Of a DNA stretch of 64,000 nt, positions 9,143 to 17,239 are shown piece by piece. This DNA comes from Propionivibrio soli. Lineage in GTDB: Bacteria; Pseudomonadota; Gammaproteobacteria; Burkholderiales; Rhodocyclaceae. How positions within the stretch are numbered: the stretch's first letter is position 1; each line of letters starts with the position of its first letter. Both the position numbers and the translations under genes were made by a program. The notes beneath the pieces were generated by a model, which was not told where the DNA came from, did not search any database, and saw only the letters and a program-made list of their open reading frames with translations. The stretch is taken from the NCBI RefSeq assembly GCF_025770765.1, contig NZ_JANZKY010000001.1:372001-436000 (forward strand), written 5' to 3'.

Positions 9143-10058
9143 CCTGGACAAGACGGCGGTTCTGCTCGCCGGCCACGGCTCGCGCAACCGCGAAGGCAAC
9201 GACGAGATCGAGAAATTCGCCGAGCGCTACCGGGCGCGCCACCCGGACCTGCGGGTCGAAGTCTGCTTCATCGAACACGCCGACGTGCTCCTCGCCGACG
9301 GCCTCGACCACGCAGCCGAGGGCGCCAGCCGTGTCGTGCTGATCCCGTTCATTCTCAACGCCGCAGGACACGTGAAGATGGAACTGCCGGCCGCCCTCGC
9401 CGCCGCGCGCGCGCGCCACCCCGACGTCGATTTCGTCGTCACCCGCCACCTCGGCGTGGGGCGAGAGATTTTCGACGTGCTGCAGCGGCAGCTCGACGGG
9501 CTGATGAAATCGCTCGACGCACCCGATCCCCAAACGACCGGCGTCATCCTGCTCGGACGCGGCTCCTCCGATGCGGGAGCAAACGGCGAACTGGCGCGCG
9601 TCGTGCGTTGGCTTTTCGAGGAGAACGACCACGAACTCGTCGACCTCGCGTTCACCGGCGTCACCTGGCCGCGCCTCGAAACGGTGGTGCAGCGCCAGAT
9701 CCGGCTCGGCATGACGCAGGTGTGCATCGTCCCGGTTTATCTGTTCACCGGTGTGCTGATCGAACGCATCAAGGCGCAGGTGGAACGGCTCAGACAGCAG
9801 TATCCGCAGGTGGCTTTCGCACTCAGCGGGCATTTCGGATTCGAGCCGGAGATCTTCGCGCTCATCGACGAACGCGTGCGCAGCGCGGGTAAGGAAAGCT
9901 GCGGATTGCTCGAGTGCGACGGCTGCAAGTACCGCGAAGCGGCCGAGCACGAGCATCTGCACGACCACGCCCACACGGCAACGAAATCAGGGGCAGGAGA
10001 ACTCGCCGTGGCGATTCATTCTCCGGCATCGGCGCAAACCGTTTGCCACCCGGCCTGA
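9135..10058 (+). CDS. cbiX: sirohydrochlorin cobaltochelatase CbiX (long form)
   Basis: 307 residues with two chelatase half-domains: LLAGHGSRNREGNDE with catalytic His (residue about 14) and, later, VILLGRGSSDAGANGELARV. In the first half EVCFIEHADVLLADGLDHA and the PFILNAAGHVKMELP segment supply the metal-site His and Glu. The C-terminus carries CGLLECDGC (Cys-x4-Cys-x2-Cys) and then a His-rich EHEHLHDHAHTATKS stretch. This matches long CbiX proteins, which carry a His-rich and Fe-S-binding tail. It inserts Co2+ early, which marks this as the anaerobic cobalamin route. The start lies inside the end of cbiF. Confidence 0.92.
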   Translation: MISLDKTAVLLAGHGSRNREGNDEIEKFAERYRARHPDLRVEVCFIEHADVLLADGLDHAAEGASRVVLIPFILNAAGHVKMELPAALAAARARHPDVDFVVTRHLGVGREIFDVLQRQLDGLMKSLDAPDPQTTGVILLGRGSSDAGANGELARVVRWLFEENDHELVDLAFTGVTWPRLETVVQRQIRLGMTQVCIVPVYLFTGVLIERIKAQVERLRQQYPQVAFALSGHFGFEPEIFALIDERVRSAGKESCGLLECDGCKYREAAEHEHLHDHAHTATKSGAGELAVAIHSPASAQTVCHPA

Positions 10059-10101
10059 GACCGCAGGCAAGCTAAGCCTATTACCGGAAACGACTTGCGA
10101 C

Positions 10102-10199
10102 ACCACAGACAGACAGAGGCACAGAGGAATGCGAAGGAAATGTTCAGGAAGGTTTTCTTCGTGTGTGCGAACCCCTGTGTCTCTGTCTCTCTGTGGTGA
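10102..10199. repeat. dispersed-type inverted repeat (CACAGA element)
   Basis: Two inverted arms bracket a short centre. The left arm is CACCACAGACAGACAGAG followed by GCACAG (about 10102-10125). The right arm (about 10172-10199), read on the opposite strand, is CACCACAGAGAGACAGAG followed by ACACAG. Such CACAGAG-rich palindromic intergenic elements recur in many environmental proteobacterial genomes. It fills the only sizeable gap of the B12 operon, between cbiX and cbiC, and the RNA could form a long hairpin. No gene is seen in it. Confidence 0.7.
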
Positions 10200-10220
10200 A
10201 GCTCAACCCATAGGACAGTC

Positions 10221-10895
10221 ATGACGCGCAACACCATTACCGAACAGCTTACCGCCGCCGGCCGCGCCATCGAGCACGACTCGTTCGCGATTATCGACGC
10301 AGAAGCCGGCGCGCACAACTACACCGATGAACAATGGCCGATCGTGCGACGCATGATCCACGCCAACGCTGACTTCGATTTTAATGGCCTGACCGCCTTT
10401 CACGCGGACGCCGTGCGCGCCGGCGTCGCCGCCATGCGGCGTGGCGGCACGCCGATCGTCGCCGACGTCGAGATGATCCGAGTCGGCCTCTCGGTGCCCC
10501 GGCTCGCCCATTTCGGCCTGACGACGCACGACTACATCACCGACCCTGACGTGATCGAAGCCGCGCATGACGAAGGCACCACGCGCGCCGTACAGGCGAT
10601 GCGCAAAGCGCATCGCCTCGGACAACTAGACGGCGCGATCATCGGCATCGGCAACGCGCCGACGGCGCTGCTCGAAGTCGTGCGCCTGATCCGCGAGCGC
10701 GGCGTGCGGCCGGCACTCGTCGTCGGTATGCCGGTCGGTTTCGTTTCGGCGGCGGAGTCGAAGGAACTCCTCACCCGTACGCCGCAGGTGCCGTGGATCA
10801 CAATCACCGGACGCAAGGGCGGGTCGACTCTGGTGGTGGCCGCGATCCACGCGTTGCTCGGTCTCGCGGAAGCGGAACAGAAGAAGGCGGCATGA
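10221..10895 (+). CDS. cbiC: precorrin-8X / cobalt-precorrin-8 methylmutase CbiC/CobH
   Basis: 224 residues. It moves the methyl group from C11 to C12 to give (cobalt-)hydrogenobyrinate. Family motifs are EHDSFAIIDAEAG (about residue 18, part of the active-site region), GGTPIVADVEM, IIGIGNAPTALL (about 140) and LVVGMPVGFVSAAESKE. It is the first gene after the CACAGA repeat, and its stop overlaps the cbiD start by four bases (ATGA). Confidence 0.94.
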   Translation: MTRNTITEQLTAAGRAIEHDSFAIIDAEAGAHNYTDEQWPIVRRMIHANADFDFNGLTAFHADAVRAGVAAMRRGGTPIVADVEMIRVGLSVPRLAHFGLTTHDYITDPDVIEAAHDEGTTRAVQAMRKAHRLGQLDGAIIGIGNAPTALLEVVRLIRERGVRPALVVGMPVGFVSAAESKELLTRTPQVPWITITGRKGGSTLVVAAIHALLGLAEAEQKKAA

Positions 10896-12049
10896 GCCAA
10901 GACCTGGCCGTCGCCGAAGCGCCCGCAAAGGTGCGCAAGAGCGATCCCAAGCGCCGGCGCGGCAACCGCAGCGGATTCACCACGGGTGCCTGCGCCGCAG
11001 CGGCGGCCCGCGCGGCGACGATCGGCCTTGTGACCGGCGAAGTGCCGGCCAGCGTCGTCTGCCGCCTGCCGAACGGTCAGGAAGTCGCCTTTGCCGTAAC
11101 CGAGCCGCGCGTCGACGCCGAAACCGCGCACGCGGTCATCATCAAGGACGCCGGCGACGATCCGGACGCGACCAACGGCGCGCACCTCACGGCCGACGTG
11201 CGGTGCTTGCGCGGCCTCACGGGCGAGATCGTCCTCCGGGGCGGCTCGGGGGTCGGCGTCGTGACCCGCGAAGGACTGGGGCTGGAGGTCGGCGGCCCGG
11301 CGATCAATCCGGTGCCGTGCCGCAACATCGCCGATAACGTGCGCGCCGTCGCCGGCGCCCTGCTCGACCGCGACGGGCTCGAAGTGACGATCTCGGTGCC
11401 CGGTGGCGAAGAGATGGCGAAGAAAACGCTCAACGCCCGGCTCGGCATCCTCGGCGGCATCTCGATTCTCGGCACCACGGGCATCGTGCGTCCGTACTCG
11501 ACGGCCGCCTTCCGTGCCAGTGTCGTGCAGGCCGTCGACGTCGCCGCAAGCCAGGGCCGGCAGGACATCGTGTTCACCACGGGCGGCCGCAGCGAGAAGT
11601 TCGCCATGCGGCAACTGCCGGAACTCGACGAGGTGTGCTTCGTGCAGATGGGCGACTTCGTGAAGGTCGCCTTCCAGACGGCGATCAAGCGCCGACTGGC
11701 GCGCATTTATGTGGGCGCCATGGCCGGCAAGTTAACGAAGATGGCGCAGGGACTGGCCGTGACCCACGCCTGGAAGGCCGAGGTCGACCGCGACCTCTTG
11801 GCCGACTGCGCGCAGCAGGTCGGTGCGCCGGCAGACTTGGTCGAGGAAATCCGCGCCGCCGAGACCGCCCGGTTCGCGGCCGAACGGCTCGATGCGCTCG
11901 GCCTGGCGGTGGACTTTCACCGCGCGCTCGCCCGCCGAGCCATGCGGAGCCTAAAAACTTGTTATCCCGGCCCTTACCGGCTGACCATGCTCGTCTGCGA
12001 CTTCGAGGGGCAATTCATCGTACGCGTAAACGACGAGGAGGGTTCATGA
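10892..12049 (+). CDS. cbiD: cobalt-precorrin-5B C1-methyltransferase CbiD
   Basis: 385 residues. The N-terminal RSGFTTGACAAAAARAA motif (about 26-42) and the central GGSGVGVVTREGLGLEVGGPAINPVP segment are diagnostic of CbiD, which acts only in the anaerobic pathway. Later motifs ISILGTTGIVRPYS and FTTGGRSEKFA agree. Its presence together with cbiX and cbiG, and the absence of the oxygen-dependent cobG or cobNST here, places cobalt insertion early. The true ATG (10892) overlaps cbiC; an open frame further upstream is not needed. Confidence 0.94.
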   Translation: MSQDLAVAEAPAKVRKSDPKRRRGNRSGFTTGACAAAAARAATIGLVTGEVPASVVCRLPNGQEVAFAVTEPRVDAETAHAVIIKDAGDDPDATNGAHLTADVRCLRGLTGEIVLRGGSGVGVVTREGLGLEVGGPAINPVPCRNIADNVRAVAGALLDRDGLEVTISVPGGEEMAKKTLNARLGILGGISILGTTGIVRPYSTAAFRASVVQAVDVAASQGRQDIVFTTGGRSEKFAMRQLPELDEVCFVQMGDFVKVAFQTAIKRRLARIYVGAMAGKLTKMAQGLAVTHAWKAEVDRDLLADCAQQVGAPADLVEEIRAAETARFAAERLDALGLAVDFHRALARRAMRSLKTCYPGPYRLTMLVCDFEGQFIVRVNDEEGS

Positions 12050-13434
12050 CGACCTGCACCGTGATCGGCATTCTCGACGACGGCTGGGCAGGGCTGTCCG
12101 ACGCGGCTCGCACAAGACTGCGCGCGGCTGGCATCGTGATCGGCGTCGGCCGGACGCTCGAGCTCGTGCGCCATCACCTCGCGCCAGCGGCGATCGTCAG
12201 AGACATGGACGGTGCGCTGCCTCGTGTTCCGGAGTGGACGAAGTCGGCGCTCGCCGATGGGCTGCCGGTCGTCATCCTGGTCACCGGCGATCCATTCTGC
12301 CATGGCTTCGGTGCCTGGCTCGACGGCCGGCTCGAAACGCCCCTCGATATTCTCCCCGCGGTTTCCACGCTGCAACTCGCTTGCGCACGCTTGCGCATTG
12401 CGTGGCATGACGCCCGGATCGCCTCATGCCACGGCAAGGACGGGGGCGAGTGGACCTCTGGCGCGTCGCCCGAACACCCACTCTACCCCGCCTTGCGCGC
12501 CATCGCGCAGCACCCGAAGGTGCTGCTGTTTACGAGCCCCGAAAACGGGCCGGCGCGGCTTGCCCGCGCCCTGCAAACCGCCGGCTACGGCGACGACGAG
12601 ATCCGGCTTTCGGTGGCATGTAGGCTGCAGATGGCCGACGAGCAACTCTTCCGCGCGCTGCCCCTCTCGGCGGCGACGCAGGGCGATTTCCCGACGCCCA
12701 ACGTCGTTCTCGTTGAATGGATGAATCGCTCGGCGCAAAGCACACCCGTGTTCGGGCTCAGCGACGACGAGTTCATCCAGCGCGCGCCGGAGAAAGGCCT
12801 GATCACCAAACAGGAGGTCCGCGCCCTCTCCCTCGCCAAACTGCGCCTGCGCGAAGACGCCGTCGTCTGGGACATCGGCGCTGGTTCCGGGTCGGTCGGC
12901 CTTGAAGCCGCGCGGCTGGCGCCCGCCGGCCACGTGTGGGCGATCGAGAAGAACGCCGAGGATGCCGCCAACGCGCGCGCCAATGCACACCGCATGCAGT
13001 CCACCAACTACACGCTCGTCGAGGGCAAAGCACCCCGCCGTCTCGATGCCTGGCCCGACCCCGATGCCGTCTTCATTGGCGGTTCCGGCGGCGAATTGGC
13101 CGCGCTGATCGATCTCATCTTCAAACGACTGAAACCCGGTGGTCGCTTGGTGATGAACTTCGTGACGCTGGAAAACCTCGCCACCGCCACGGCGGCGCTC
13201 ACGGCGGCAGACGCCACATGGGACGTCGTGCAGTTGCAGGCGAGCCGCAGCCAGCCGATCCTCGACATGCATCGGATGGCGGCGCAGAACCCGGTTTGGG
13301 TAGTTACGGCTTTACCCCCCCAGCCTCCCTTGTCAAGGGAGGAGGCTCATCGTGGCGACATGCGGGCTCCTTCCGAAGCACGGGCAAGGACGGCAGACGC
13401 CTTCGGCGTTTCAATACAGCAGGCAACACCATGA
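12046..13434 (+). CDS. cbiET: bifunctional precorrin-6Y methyltransferase/decarboxylase CbiET (CobL)
   Basis: 462 residues, a fusion. Residues 1 to about 205 are the CbiE methylase (VIGILDDGWAGLSDAA, VILVTGDPFCHGFG). After FGLSDDEFIQR, residues about 230-420 are the CbiT class-I methyltransferase, with VWDIGAGSGSVGLEAA as the SAM motif. It methylates C5 and C15 and decarboxylates the C12 acetate. The usual CbiT end (NPVWVVTA) is followed by about 40 extra residues, translated through a palindromic intergenic repeat up to the start of cbiL. It overlaps cbiD and cbiL by four bases each. Confidence 0.93.
   Translation: MTTCTVIGILDDGWAGLSDAARTRLRAAGIVIGVGRTLELVRHHLAPAAIVRDMDGALPRVPEWTKSALADGLPVVILVTGDPFCHGFGAWLDGRLETPLDILPAVSTLQLACARLRIAWHDARIASCHGKDGGEWTSGASPEHPLYPALRAIAQHPKVLLFTSPENGPARLARALQTAGYGDDEIRLSVACRLQMADEQLFRALPLSAATQGDFPTPNVVLVEWMNRSAQSTPVFGLSDDEFIQRAPEKGLITKQEVRALSLAKLRLREDAVVWDIGAGSGSVGLEAARLAPAGHVWAIEKNAEDAANARANAHRMQSTNYTLVEGKAPRRLDAWPDPDAVFIGGSGGELAALIDLIFKRLKPGGRLVMNFVTLENLATATAALTAADATWDVVQLQASRSQPILDMHRMAAQNPVWVVTALPPQPPLSREEAHRGDMRAPSEARARTADAFGVSIQQATP
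13324..13342. repeat. REP-like palindrome inside the cbiET 3' end
   Basis: CCTCCCTTGTCAAGGGAGG is a perfect 19-base palindrome around a central T, preceded by a run of seven C and followed by AGGCT pairing with AGCC upstream. Elements of this form (CTCCCTTG...CAAGGGAG) are common intergenic repeats in betaproteobacteria. Here it lies within the reading frame and supplies part of an atypical C-terminal tail. Confidence 0.7.
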
Positions 13435-14231
13435 CCCGACAAGGTTCCTACGGAAAACTCATCGGCGCTTCGCTCGGCCCGGGTGACCCCGACCTCATAA
13501 CCCGTCGCGCCTGGGCGGCGTTGCACTCCGGCGCGCGTTGGGTGTATCCGGTTAAACGCGCGGCCGAGGGCTCGTACGCGCTGTCCATCGTTGAACGGGG
13601 CGGTCTCGCCGTTCCCAACGACGCCGTCGAGCTCGTCTTCCCGATGACGCGCGACCCCGTGGCGCTCGGCAAGGCGTGGGCGCGCGCCGCCGCGCAAACG
13701 GTCGAACTGCTCGCCGGCGACGGCACGGGGCGCGACGTGGTCTTCCTCGTCGAAGGTGACGCGTCGACCTTCTCGACCTTCGGCCACCTTGCCCGCGTCG
13801 TGCGCGAAATCGTTCCGAAAGTCGAGGTCGAGACGATCCCCGGCGTCTCCTCGTTCGCCGCCGCGGCCGCGGTCGCCGGCGTACCGCTCGCCGAAGAGGA
13901 CGAGACGCTCGCCGTCATTCCGGCCGCCTACGGCACAACGGTCATCGACCACCTGCTCGACGAATTCGACACGCTGATCCTGCTCAAGGTGAAACCGCTG
14001 CTCGACGAGGTGTTGCAGTTGCTCGAACGCCGCGGTCTGCTCGCGACGAGCTGTTTCATCGAGAAGGTCGGCTCGCCCGACGAGCGCCTCGTGCGCGACC
14101 TTGCCGCGTTGCGCGGCGAAAGCGTCAACTACTTGTCGCTCCTGCTCGTGCAGAACCCCAAGCGTCAACGCGGCGAACTGCGTCGCGGTTGCCGCCGACG
14201 GCAGGAAGCCGCGGAGACGACGGATGCCTGA
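13431..14231 (+). CDS. cbiL: precorrin-2 / cobalt-factor-II C20-methyltransferase CbiL/CobI
   Basis: 266 residues. GKLIGASLGPGDPDLITRRA is the N-terminal methylase motif. VYPVKRAAEGSYALSIV and FLVEGDASTFSTFGHLARVV are characteristic of the C20 enzyme. The C-terminus after VNYLSLLLVQNP is a basic, Arg-rich extension. It adds the methyl at C20 that is later lost on ring contraction. Upstream, the frame is open into cbiET, but the ATG at 13431 overlapping the cbiET stop is the natural start. Confidence 0.93.
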   Translation: MTRQGSYGKLIGASLGPGDPDLITRRAWAALHSGARWVYPVKRAAEGSYALSIVERGGLAVPNDAVELVFPMTRDPVALGKAWARAAAQTVELLAGDGTGRDVVFLVEGDASTFSTFGHLARVVREIVPKVEVETIPGVSSFAAAAAVAGVPLAEEDETLAVIPAAYGTTVIDHLLDEFDTLILLKVKPLLDEVLQLLERRGLLATSCFIEKVGSPDERLVRDLAALRGESVNYLSLLLVQNPKRQRGELRRGCRRRQEAAETTDA

Positions 14232-14285
14232 GCGGCGTATTCCCGACGGCCGCATGGCGCCACGGATCAAAGCGGAGGCTCGGCC

Positions 14286-15038
14286 ATGAGCACTGCCGTC
14301 CTCGCGATCACCCGTCACGGCGTCGCGCTCGGCGCCCGCGTCGTCGCCGTACTGCCCGACGCACGGTTGATCGTTCCGGAGAAGTTCGGCGCCGACGCCG
14401 AACTCGCCGCGCCGGGCCGTACGACAACCTACGCCGGCAAGACGGGGGAACAGGTCGCCGGGCTCTTCGCCGAACACGAGGCGATCGTGGCCATCGTTTC
14501 GCTCGGCGCGCTGGTTCGCCTGATCGCGCCGCATCTGCGCTCCAAGGAAACCGACCCGGCGGTCGTCGTGCTCGACGAAAGCGCGCGCTTCGCCATCCCG
14601 GTGCTCTCCGGCCACCTCGGCGGCGCCAACGCGCTCGCCGGGCGGCTGGCTAAGACCCTCGACGCAACGGCGGTGCTCACCACGGCGTCGGATGCACGCG
14701 AGACGATCGCGGTCGACCTCCTCGGGCGCGAACTGGGCTGGGTTTTCGAGGCGACGCATGCCGAGCTGGTGCACACCAGCGCGGCGATGGTGAACGATGA
14801 GCCGGTCGCGCTCGTACAGGAGGCCGGCCGTACGGATTGGTGGACGAACCACGCCAATGGCCGCCACGGGCCGCTGCCTGTCAACGTCACGCGCTTCGAG
14901 CGCCTGGAAGACGTCGAGCCGGAACGCTTCGCGGCCGTGCTCTGGATCAGCACTCGAACCATGCCTTCCGCCTACGCCGCTCGCCTCGCCGGTCGCTGCG
15001 TCACCTATCGGCCTGGCGCCGAGAAAGCCGGTCCATGA
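14286..15038 (+). CDS. cbiG: cobalt-precorrin-5A hydrolase CbiG, N-terminal and central domains
   Basis: 250 residues covering the CbiG N-terminal domain (LAITRHGVALGARVVAVLPDA; VSLGALVRLIAPHL; VVVLDESARFAIPVLSGHLGGAN, the most conserved segment, about 95-120) and the central domain. The usual C-terminal (CobE-like) domain is missing and is instead encoded by the next, overlapping gene. CbiG opens the delta-lactone of cobalt-precorrin-5A and releases acetaldehyde. The stop overlaps the next ATG by four bases, so the two halves can be made in equal amounts. Confidence 0.92.
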   Translation: MSTAVLAITRHGVALGARVVAVLPDARLIVPEKFGADAELAAPGRTTTYAGKTGEQVAGLFAEHEAIVAIVSLGALVRLIAPHLRSKETDPAVVVLDESARFAIPVLSGHLGGANALAGRLAKTLDATAVLTTASDARETIAVDLLGRELGWVFEATHAELVHTSAAMVNDEPVALVQEAGRTDWWTNHANGRHGPLPVNVTRFERLEDVEPERFAAVLWISTRTMPSAYAARLAGRCVTYRPGAEKAGP

Positions 15039-15430
15039 GAATCGCGCTCGGTCTCGGCTGCGACCGCGACACGCCGCTCGCTACGGTACGGGAGGCGATC
15101 GATCTCGCGCTGCGTGCCGGCTCCGCGGCGTGGGAAGACATCGCCGCCGTTGCCAGCATCGACCTCAAGGCGGACGAAATCGCGTTCGCACAACTCGCGG
15201 CCGAGCGCGGATGGACGCTGCGTTTCTACCCCGCGCACGTGCTCGCCGCTGTCGACGTTCCGCACCCTTCGGAAACCGTACGGCGGCACACCGGCACGCC
15301 TTCCGTCGCCGAAGCCGCCGCGCTGCTGGCTGCAGCTTCCGACAAACGCGAGCTCATCGTCGAAAAACTCCGGCATCGCGGCCCCGACGGGCGGCATGCC
15401 ACCGTTTCCATCGCAAGGATCCCCGAATGA
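15035..15430 (+). CDS. CbiG C-terminal domain / CobE-like protein
   Basis: 131 residues. The opening MRIALGLGCDRDTPLATVREAID resembles the CobE/CbiG_C start, and AAVASIDLKADEIAFAQLA followed by TLRFYPAHVLAAV and TPSVAEAAALLAA continue the family pattern. This is normally the last third of CbiG. Here it is a free-standing polypeptide, translationally coupled to the truncated CbiG before it and to cbiH after it. It presumably works with CbiG in lactone opening. Confidence 0.88.
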   Translation: MRIALGLGCDRDTPLATVREAIDLALRAGSAAWEDIAAVASIDLKADEIAFAQLAAERGWTLRFYPAHVLAAVDVPHPSETVRRHTGTPSVAEAAALLAAASDKRELIVEKLRHRGPDGRHATVSIARIPE

Positions 15431-16431
15431 ACGCCACCTCCAACGCCCGCCCTCGCGGCAAGATCATGCTCGTCGGCCTCGGGCCGGGGCGCCACGACTA
15501 CCTCACGGCTCGAGCCCGCGCCGCCATCGCCGAAGCCGACACGGTGATCGGCTACGTCACCTACATCCGCCTCGTCGAGGACCTGCTCGAGGGCAAGGAA
15601 GTGGTGAAGAAGGCCATGACCGAGGAGCTCGACCGCGCGATCGAGGCCTACGAACGTGCCAAGGCGGGCAAGAAGGTGGCTCTCATCTCTTCCGGCGACG
15701 CCGGCGTCTACGGCATGGCGGGACCGACGTTCGAGGTACTCTTTCAGGCGGGGTGGACGCCGCCTGGCGACGACGGCGAAGGCATCGAAGTGGAGATCGT
15801 CCCCGGCGCATCAGCCATCAACACCTGCGCGGCGCTCGTCGGCGCACCGCTGACGCACGACTTCTGCGCCATTTCGCTCTCCGACCTGCTGACGCCCTGG
15901 CCAACCATCGCCCGTCGCCTCGATGCCGCCGCCTACGCCGATTTCGTCGTCGCCCTCTACAACCCGAAGAGCGGCCGCCGCACCCGGCAGATCGAGGAAG
16001 CGCAGCGTATTTTCCAGCGCCATCGGGCGCCCGAGACGCCGGTCGCCGTCGTCAAGTCGGCGTTCCGTACCAAGCAGCGCATCGAATTCACGACGCTCGA
16101 CCGGCTGGCCGATGCCGATATCGGCATGCTGACGACCGTGCTGATCGGCAACTCGAACACCTTCGTCAAACACGGCCTGATGATCACGCCCCGCGGCTAC
16201 GCCAACAAGTACGATGTACAGGCGAACGGCGAGGCGCGCGACGGCGAAAAAGCCGGGCGTTCGCTGTCGTCGGGGCTCGACGGGTGGCTGGCCGAGATTC
16301 GTGCAAGCGGCAAGACGGCGGCCGAGCTCGCCGCTCTCCATCGTCTGCCTGAAGATTACCTTGCGGCTGTCCTCGCCGAGCCATTTGAACCCGAAGCGGT
16401 CTACAGTAGCGAGGAAAACGCGAGCGCCTGA
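15427..16431 (+). CDS. cbiH: precorrin-3B / cobalt-factor-III C17-methyltransferase CbiH/CobJ
   Basis: 334 residues, about 80 longer than a minimal CobJ. The catalytic domain has VGLGPGRHDYLTARA, IGYVTYIRLVEDLL, LISSGDAGVYGMAG, VPGASAINTCAALVGAPLTHDF and LYNPKSGRRTRQIEEA, all diagnostic of the C17 enzyme that drives ring contraction. After MITPRGYANKYD (about residue 260) an unassigned charged and helical tail runs to the end. It has no Cys, so it is not the Fe-S tail known from some CbiH proteins. The start overlaps the CobE-like gene by four bases. Confidence 0.93.
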   Translation: MNATSNARPRGKIMLVGLGPGRHDYLTARARAAIAEADTVIGYVTYIRLVEDLLEGKEVVKKAMTEELDRAIEAYERAKAGKKVALISSGDAGVYGMAGPTFEVLFQAGWTPPGDDGEGIEVEIVPGASAINTCAALVGAPLTHDFCAISLSDLLTPWPTIARRLDAAAYADFVVALYNPKSGRRTRQIEEAQRIFQRHRAPETPVAVVKSAFRTKQRIEFTTLDRLADADIGMLTTVLIGNSNTFVKHGLMITPRGYANKYDVQANGEARDGEKAGRSLSSGLDGWLAEIRASGKTAAELAALHRLPEDYLAAVLAEPFEPEAVYSSEENASA

Positions 16432-16485
16432 TGGCGTTCGCTCCACCGACGATCGACGCTTTTAGCAATGCACCAGGAGAACATC

Positions 16486-17235
16486 GTGTCCCAACCCGCC
16501 CCCTCGACCATCGGCCGCGTTGCGCTCGTCGGCGCCGGCCCGGGCGACGCCGAACTGATCACGCTCAAAGGCGCCCGCCTGCTGCGCGAGGCCGACGTGG
16601 TCATTTACGACAACCTGGTCGGCCAGGGCATTCTCGAACTCGCCGGACCAGATGCGGAACGCATCTATGTGGGCAAGAAGTCGGGCGAGCACACGCTGCC
16701 GCAGGACGAAATCTGCCAGTTGCTCGTCGACCAGGCGCTTGCCGGCCGGAAGGTCGTGCGCCTCAAGGGAGGCGACCCTTTCGTGTTCGGACGCGGCGGC
16801 GAGGAGGTCGATGCCCTGCTGGCGGCCGGCATTCCGGTGGACATCGTGCCGGGCGTTACGGCCGCGCTCGGCGCGGCGGCAAGCTTCGGCTTCCCGCTCA
16901 CGCATCGCGACCACGCGCAAAGCTGTGTCTTCGTCACCGGTCACCTGAAGAATCACACGGTAGACCTCAACTGGTCGGCGCTGGCGCAGCCGAACCAGAC
17001 CGTCGTCATCTACATGGGCATCACCGGGCTGGACACGATCTCGGAGCAACTGCAAGCGGCCGGGCTTCCTGGCGAGACGCCGGCGGCACTTGTCTATCGC
17101 GCCACCTGGCCCACTCAGCGCATCTACCCCGGCACCCTCGCCACCCTGCCCGATGTCGCCCGCGAACACCATGTCAAACCGCCGGCGCTGATCGTGATCG
17201 GCAGCGTGGTGCAGTTGATGCCAGCCGACCGCTGA
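16486..17235 (+). CDS. cobA: uroporphyrinogen-III C-methyltransferase CobA
   Basis: 249 residues from a GTG start with AGGAGA (16475-16480) at the right distance. An ATG at 16468 in the same frame lacks such a site and would add six residues. Motifs: VALVGAGPGDAELITLKGARLL, YVGKKSGEH, RLKGGDPFVFGRGGEE, VPGVTAALGAAASFGFPLTHRD. It makes precorrin-2 from uroporphyrinogen III, the branch point to sirohaem and cobalamin. It is the last gene of the B12 cluster and runs head-on into the antiporter gene, with a gap of only four bases. Confidence 0.95.
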   Translation: MSQPAPSTIGRVALVGAGPGDAELITLKGARLLREADVVIYDNLVGQGILELAGPDAERIYVGKKSGEHTLPQDEICQLLVDQALAGRKVVRLKGGDPFVFGRGGEEVDALLAAGIPVDIVPGVTAALGAAASFGFPLTHRDHAQSCVFVTGHLKNHTVDLNWSALAQPNQTVVIYMGITGLDTISEQLQAAGLPGETPAALVYRATWPTQRIYPGTLATLPDVAREHHVKPPALIVIGSVVQLMPADR

Positions 17236-17239
17236 TCGT

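Noticed and set aside
10102-10199. CACAGA repeats as a possible CRISPR array
   Set aside because: Only two inverted arms, no spacers and no direct repeats; it is an inverted-repeat element.
13347-14867. 506-codon open frame antisense to cbiL/cbiG
   Set aside because: The opposite strand encodes two recognised enzymes with matching starts and overlaps; the antisense product has no recognisable features.
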